From the NCBI GenBank assembly GCA_030620095.1, contig JAUTXW010000143.1, positions 662,501-726,500 on the forward strand: 64,000 nucleotides of DNA, written 5' to 3'. The notes beneath the pieces are model-generated. The model saw only the letters and a program-made list of their open reading frames with translations, was not told the origin of the DNA and searched no databases. Source of the stretch: Kuschelorhynchus macadamiae (taxonomy: Eukaryota; Arthropoda; Insecta; Coleoptera; Curculionidae). The translations under genes and the position numbers were made by a program. This document shows positions 59,408 through 64,000 of this stretch, one piece after another. Positions within the stretch are counted from its first letter, which is position 1. Each line of letters begins with the position of its first letter.

Positions 59408-62227
59408 TCAGAACAGAGTAATGAGTTGATTATGATGAAGGCCGATTTTGATATTTCGCCGAAACGCCAGAGGCGGAAGTGATTTATTGTGGGTGCTTAA
59501 GGAATTATACAATTTTACAGCGTTGAATGTAAAAGAGTTTTGAAAGAGGGCGGTGGAGTGAATCGGCATTGTGAGGGTGGTAGACGAGCGTATATTTAGA
59601 TCATGTATTGCGCTTCTAGCTATAAGTTTTTCACGGAGATACATTGGTTCAGAATTTATAAACAACTTATGGAGAAATGCAAAGTAATGAAGGTGTACGA
59701 TTTTGTTAAATTTTAACCAATTTAGTTCGACAAATTTAGGGGAAATATGATCATACTTACGTAGTCGAAATACAAATCGACAGCATGTGTTTTGAATACT
59801 TTGAACTCTTTTTTTTGTTATGACATCAAGGCAAGGATAGTAAACAATGTTGCAATAATTAAGGACTGACATGACTAAACTTTCCGACAATTTTTTGCGC
59901 ACTTTGAAATTTAAAATTAACTTGTTAGTATAAAGGACTCTGAGCTTACAATATGCAATTCTAACTAAATTTGATATATGATCATAAAACTTTAACCTCT
60001 CATCTATTGTGACACCCAACACTTTTACCTTCTGCGCATATTTCAAGACAACGTTTTCTATTCTTATAATAAGATTATCCTGTACATACTTTCTTCTACG
60101 TTCCGAAGAAAAAACTATTATGTTTGTTTTGTTAGCATTTAGTTTCAAATTATGAGTTCTTGAGTACTCAAGTATAGTTTCTAAATCACTATTAATGATA
60201 ATTTGTGCATTATCAATATCATTGTAGTCAAAAGGGAACAACATCTGGGTATCATCCGCATATGAACGGAGGCAACAATTTAAGTCTTGTTCGAAAAGAT
60301 GCGCCGTATAAAGAGTAAATAGAAGGGGCCCTAAAATTGAACCCTGAGGGACACCCGAGATTACCTCTCGATACTCTGACCGTTCACCACTAAGTACTAC
60401 ACATTGTGAGCGCCCCGAGAGATAGCTTCCGAAAAAATTAACTGCGGCTTCATCAAAACCATAATAGTGCAATTTTCCACATAGAAGGTCGTGATCTATA
60501 GTGTCGAAAGCTTTTGAAAAGTCTAAAGCCACCAAGACCGCAGCCATACCCTTGTCAAGGCTACGAAAAATGTTGTCAGTCAAGTCTAAAAGGGCAGAGG
60601 TGGTGCTGAACATTTTTCTAAAACCACTTTGATACTTCGGGAGGATATTATTTTTAACCAAATAAGTTGTCATCTGCAAAGAGACTATCTTTTCCAGAAT
60701 TTTGGATAGTGTCGGGATTAGGCTAATCGGACGAAGATCTCCGACAGACTGAGGATTGGATATCTTCGGCAAAGGACAAACAAGTGAGCGCTTCCAAGAT
60801 GACGGGAAGTATCCCAACTCCAGGCAGCAGTTGATTATATGAGTCACATGATATAGGATTTTATGTTTGCAGAGTTTAATCATAGTTAGAGAAATGTTGT
60901 CGTTGCCACTACCATTTGACTTAATGGAGTCAACTGCTGCATTTACTGTTTGAAAATCGGAAAGTTGAAAATTGAAATTCAAACCATCTCGAAATCTATT
61001 ATTCTGATAAAAATGTATTTTTTCAGTGGAATTGTTAGATTTGCAAAAAACACTGGTAAAGAAATTGTTTATGTTGTTCGGATTCATGAGATGTTGGGGT
61101 AATGAAGTATTTTTTATGGTTTGAATATTTAAATTCTTAAGTGCAGACCACAGTGATTTATCATTTTTCTGACGTTCCAAATGACACAGATAGGCAGCCT
61201 TTTCTTGCCGAATACATGAAAGTGAAAAATTTCTTAGCCTCCTATACTCAAGCCAATTAGTTTCGGTTTTCTGTGATTTATATTTAGACAAGGCTTTATC
61301 TTTATGTTTTAGAATAGCTTTAAGATTTGATGTTAGCCAGGGACAAGGGGGCTTGCTGACCCTCACTGTTCTATACGGCGCATGGTGTTCAAAAAGAATC
61401 AAAATATGGTGGGTTAAGAATTCAATTTTTACATCAATATTATTTATATAGTAAATGAAATCCCAATCGATTTGCTGCAGGTCATGTTCAAAAGCCACCT
61501 GGTCAAAATTTTTAAAGTCGCGATAAGTAACAAACTTTTGTTTGAATTTAGTAACCTTTAATTTAAGGTTACAATAAACTAATTGGTGGTCCGAAAGACA
61601 ACTGGTATCCAAAGTACCCGAGGCCGAAACTAGGTCAGACATATTCGTGCAGATTATATCAATGAGCGTCCCAGTTGTATGTGTTATGCGAGTGGGCTCC
61701 TTAATAACCTGCACAAGCCCATATGATTCAATACATCGTGACAAAATATTAGGTCCATTTCCGAGAAAATTAACATTAACGTCCCCTAAAAGAATTATTT
61801 TATTATACATTGGCGTAATTGTTGATAAGTTTTCATCAAGTGCTTCAACGATACTATTTAAGTTTGTGTCAGGAGGGCGATAGATTACACCTACAATGAT
61901 ATTTTCCCGATTTTTTAGATTTATCTGGACCCAAAGAGATTCCAGGCCGGAGGCACTATTAATAAAGAAATTTTTAATTTCACATTTAAAATAATCTTTA
62001 ACATACAATCCAATTCCACCGCCGCGGCGCAGTCGTCCAGCGTCTAGCTTTCTATCACATCTGTAAAAAAAGTAACCTGGTATCGCAACTGTGTCCGAGG
62101 AAATTCCGTCATTAAGCCACGTCTCAGTTACAGCGAATATCTCATAATCAACCACAAGCGCGCGACTCTCTGCAAAGCCACTGATCAGAGATCTAGTATT
62201 TAAATGAGCAACATGCAGCTCGGACAT
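59408..62227 (-). CDS. Non-LTR retrotransposon ORF2: endonuclease and reverse transcriptase
   Basis: 939 residues from an ATG. Residues 1-220 form an apurinic-type endonuclease: HLNTRSL (Asn10), TETWL (Glu35), GDVNVNF (Asp149, Asn151), LIDII (Asp190), LSDHQ (Asp213, His214). Residues about 480-760 are the reverse transcriptase: DLRPISLIPTLSKILE (498-512), ALDFSKAFDTIDHD (567-580, Asp569), GVPQGSILGPLLF (625-637) and the catalytic YADD box (656-659). The tail at about 770-939 is the conserved C-terminal region shared with the relics at 2.4-4.2 and 41.2-43.2 kb. There is no RNase H domain. All expected catalytic residues are present and no stop or frameshift is seen, so it could be recently active. 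Confidence 0.95.
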   Translation of the reverse strand: MSELHVAHLNTRSLISGFAESRALVVDYEIFAVTETWLNDGISSDTVAIPGYFFYRCDRKLDAGRLRRGGGIGLYVKDYFKCEIKNFFINSASGLESLWVQINLKNRENIIVGVIYRPPDTNLNSIVEALDENLSTITPMYNKIILLGDVNVNFLGNGPNILSRCIESYGLVQVIKEPTRITHTTGTLIDIICTNMSDLVSASGTLDTSCLSDHQLVYCNLKLKVTKFKQKFVTYRDFKNFDQVAFEHDLQQIDWDFIYYINNIDVKIEFLTHHILILFEHHAPYRTVRVSKPPCPWLTSNLKAILKHKDKALSKYKSQKTETNWLEYRRLRNFSLSCIRQEKAAYLCHLERQKNDKSLWSALKNLNIQTIKNTSLPQHLMNPNNINNFFTSVFCKSNNSTEKIHFYQNNRFRDGLNFNFQLSDFQTVNAAVDSIKSNGSGNDNISLTMIKLCKHKILYHVTHIINCCLELGYFPSSWKRSLVCPLPKISNPQSVGDLRPISLIPTLSKILEKIVSLQMTTYLVKNNILPKYQSGFRKMFSTTSALLDLTDNIFRSLDKGMAAVLVALDFSKAFDTIDHDLLCGKLHYYGFDEAAVNFFGSYLSGRSQCVVLSGERSEYREVISGVPQGSILGPLLFTLYTAHLFEQDLNCCLRSYADDTQMLFPFDYNDIDNAQIIINSDLETILEYSRTHNLKLNANKTNIIVFSSERRRKYVQDNLIIRIENVVLKYAQKVKVLGVTIDERLKFYDHISNLVRIAYCKLRVLYTNKLILNFKVRKKLSESLVMSVLNYCNIVYYPCLDVITKKRVQSIQNTCCRFVFRLRKYDHISPKFVELNWLKFNKIVHLHYFAFLHKLFINSEPMYLREKLIARSAIHDLNIRSSTTLTMPIHSTALFQNSFTFNAVKLYNSLSTHNKSLPPLAFRRNIKIGLHHNQLITLF

Positions 62228-62379
62228 TATTTATCTATATAAAAAAAAAAAAAAAAAAGTACGAAAATATGTTACTTATAAAATACAACAAAAAATGTTT
62301 TTGTAAAATTATACCTAGTTATAAATTATAGACACAAATGTATATTATTGAAGAAACGTGAAACAATTTATTAAACTGT

Positions 62380-63234
62380 CTATTTCTTGTTCCCCCTAGA
62401 CCGAAGATTCAAATCTAACGCTCCTCCGGCGCGGTTATTTTCTGCAGTACGCGCATTAAACAAGCCAGACGAAGCCGGTGCTCTGCTACCATTCCCAGTA
62501 CCACCAGAAACATCGATACGCTGCGATGACTGTGAGCCGACTGTTGTAGGTGTAGTACGTAAACTACGTGTATTATTTTGAAAAGACACTTTTCGTTGAT
62601 GGTATGCGACTATATCATGTGGTTGTAGATGTTTTATTTCTTCAAAATTGTAAATATAGTTTTGCACCAACAATTTTTCGGTCCCAATAACTTTGGCGTC
62701 AATTTGGTTGGTTTTAAAATTTTTACCAAATTCCAATAATTGTTTCTTGTTATTGTAGTCTTCCCTTGTGTAATCATTCGTCACAAAAATTCCAGAATTT
62801 TTAAATAGTGTTGCATTTTTAAGTATTTCTGTCTTTCTGAAATGATTTAGAAATTCAACTATTATGGGCCTAGATTTGTCAGGTTGACTATTAGGTATAC
62901 GGTATGCATCCCTGATCTCAGAGTCGCTAAGAGACATCTTAAGATATTTATTTGTAATTTCTTTGATAATCAAATTAGGCTGCTCCTTCTCATTTGGCTG
63001 TTCGACAATACCATAAAATACGAGGTTATATTTCTTCAGCTTTCGTTCAGATTGCAGAACTCTGGTTTTTAAGCTTTGATTTTCTTGCTCTAGTGCTGCC
63101 ATCTTTTCATGCAGATTAGAAATATCGTGGCCTACGCTCACTTGCAACGCACCGAGTTCTGTTTTTATTTCAGCATTTTGTAGTTTCACTTCTTCTATTG
63201 AGCGGTAGAGATCTTCTAACGTTACTTTAGCCAT
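62380..63234 (-). CDS. Non-LTR retrotransposon ORF1: coiled-coil RNA-binding protein
   Basis: The open frame extends upstream to 63378, but I choose the internal ATG at 63234 (MAKVTLEDLYRSIEEV). The upstream 48 codons overlap a presumed 5' UTR and are unlike ORF1 proteins. This gives 284 residues. About residues 5-70 are a heptad-patterned coiled coil (EEVKLQNAEIKTELGALQVS), which would trimerise. About 65-150 is an RRM-like domain starting KKYNLVFYGIVE, as in L1-type ORF1 (Transposase_22-like). The C-terminus is Ser/Gly/Arg-rich and basic. ORF1 proteins coat the element RNA in the RNP. It lies 152 nt upstream of ORF2 on the same transcript. Confidence 0.85.
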   Translation of the reverse strand: MAKVTLEDLYRSIEEVKLQNAEIKTELGALQVSVGHDISNLHEKMAALEQENQSLKTRVLQSERKLKKYNLVFYGIVEQPNEKEQPNLIIKEITNKYLKMSLSDSEIRDAYRIPNSQPDKSRPIIVEFLNHFRKTEILKNATLFKNSGIFVTNDYTREDYNNKKQLLEFGKNFKTNQIDAKVIGTEKLLVQNYIYNFEEIKHLQPHDIVAYHQRKVSFQNNTRSLRTTPTTVGSQSSQRIDVSGGTGNGSRAPASSGLFNARTAENNRAGGALDLNLRSRGNKK

Positions 63235-63459
63235 TATAGTTAGGATGGCAGCACCAACAACAGAGGCTGAAATATGCAAATTTCGCAGCGGAGTTTTTAG
63301 GTTGAGCAATAGATGGATCAACATGCAAATGGTAGCACCAGGACTCAAAACGTGTTTTGCACAAACATTTACATGCAATTATGCCCCTTGGAAAAAATTA
63401 CGAAACTTGCCTTCATGTCACAGGATGCACAGGCCTCTGAACTGGATACTTAGACACTC

Positions 63460-63775
63460 CGAAGTAATTAAAGGTTTAAGAAAACCATGTAAAAGCGTTA
63501 AAGAAGAGCAGAGAAAATTACGAAGATGTTTACTAAAACAGTGGCGTGCGAACTCAATGTTTACTTCTTTACGTAGTCTGAAAGAATTTTTAAATAAGCA
63601 TAGTGATATTGTTAATAAATTAAACACTTTCTTTGGAGTTAAAATATTATATAGCCTGATCATTTCATCACGTAGCTCTGTTTTTAGTCAACAGGATTGT
63701 TACATACCTATTAATTGTCATTACATAATCTCAAAAATCCAGGAACCACCGCTACTTGTTGTTTGCTATTAATTT
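63460..63775 (+). CDS. Possible chemoreceptor-like (gustatory receptor-type) exon
   Basis: The plus-strand frame reads 'SVKEEQRKLRRCLLKQW', 'SMFTSLRSLKEFLNKHSDIV' and 'NKLNTFFGVKILYSLIISSR'. The pattern (L..…H..IV..LN..FG..IL..I) recalls the segment before the last membrane helices of insect gustatory receptors, which are seven-helix ligand-gated channels. The frame is open back to 63246, but that part overlaps the retrotransposon 5' region antisense and is probably not coding. A T-rich acceptor near 63852 precedes 'ALAVVRLSNALSQFWV', a possible next exon. The frame carries on past a likely splice site to a stop. The window ends before this can be tested. The family assignment is weak. Confidence 0.25.
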
Positions 63776-64000
63776 GCAATATATTATATAGTTGTAAAAA
63801 AAGAGTGCCTATATTACTAGTTCATTTTCATTTATCATAATAATTTTTTAGGCACTTGCAGTAGTAAGATTGTCAAATGCGTTGTCCCAGTTTTGGGTTT
63901 CGTTTAAATGCGCCATTTTTATTTTTTGCCTAATATCATCAATTTTTCTATGTGCCTGTTTTATTTACAATCACAGACTTTCATCATCAATTTACATCAT

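Larger units (their letters stand above)
58962..63240 (-). mobile_element. Non-LTR retrotransposon with intact ORF1 and ORF2 (CR1/jockey-like)
   Basis: The element runs on the minus strand: 5' UTR of unknown length upstream of 63234, ORF1 (63234-62380), a 152-nt gap, ORF2 (62227-59408), then a 3' UTR of about 440 bp. The 3' UTR contains a TATG/TACA-rich microsatellite and ends AATAAAAGCCGTTAAGTAAGTAAG at about 58962-58985, a polyadenylation-like signal followed by a (TAAG)n tail. Both ORFs are uninterrupted. Such elements move by nicking target DNA with their endonuclease and reverse-transcribing their RNA at the nick. The clade within the CR1/L2/jockey group is not assigned. The 5' boundary and target duplication were not located. 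Confidence 0.85.

Noticed and set aside
61647..63072. Plus-strand frames opposite the retrotransposon ORFs (for example 61647-61883, 62387-62581, 62884-63072)
   Set aside because: They are antisense shadows of ORF2 and ORF1.

Overview
The window is AT-rich, intron-scale animal DNA with the character of an insect genome (possibly a beetle; the order cannot be fixed from sequence alone). There are no bacterial-style operons. The one host gene I identify firmly is a nicotinic acetylcholine receptor (nAChR) alpha-type subunit on the minus strand. Three consecutive 3' exons are visible: the TM3-TM4 loop exon (50357-50618), the TM4 exon (28727-28805) and the C-terminal exon (27846-27955). The first two are separated by an intron of about 21.5 kb. 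Upstream exons were not found in 50.6-64 kb and probably lie beyond the right edge.

Most of the rest is transposon debris of several ages. Left part (1-27 kb): a decayed non-LTR retrotransposon (2385-4250, +), a DDE transposase pseudogene split by an insertion (5135-6480, -), a non-LTR RNase H relic (7205-7655, -), a Tc1-like relic (14705-15000, +), a divergent repeat family with recurring 'ATGGCGG' motifs (about 14.2, 18.6, 24.1 and 37.5 kb), hairpin and palindrome structures (2.2, 11.1, 25.6 kb), and two isolated tails of Penelope-like elements (21.4 and 25.1 kb). The long nAChR intron (28.8-50.4 kb) holds several non-LTR relics, three Penelope-like elements (PLEs) and an inverted-repeat element ending 113 bp from the loop exon. 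Right part (50.6-64 kb): a further PLE (53.2-54.3 kb), long TA microsatellites, and a non-LTR retrotransposon (about 58.96-63.24 kb or beyond, -) with both ORFs open and all expected catalytic residues present. A possible chemoreceptor-like exon lies at the right edge.

Three structures deserve most attention. (1) At 28.43-30.06 kb a tandem array has a middle unit that alternates, in register, between two unrelated neighbouring sequences (the nAChR TM4 exon region and an RT-coding region). This looks like a consensus or assembly chimera. (2) At 39.7-44.1 kb one PLE appears to be interrupted by a 3.5 kb composite insertion with a 14-bp putative target-site duplication and a 33-bp near-perfect inverted repeat. 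The composite contains a second PLE with inverted terminal repeats plus an opposite-strand non-LTR element. (3) Hammerhead-ribozyme-like cores (CUGAUGA-like, hairpin, CGAAAC) recur at PLE ends across the window, including three in the 1.1 kb inverted-repeat element beside the nAChR exon.
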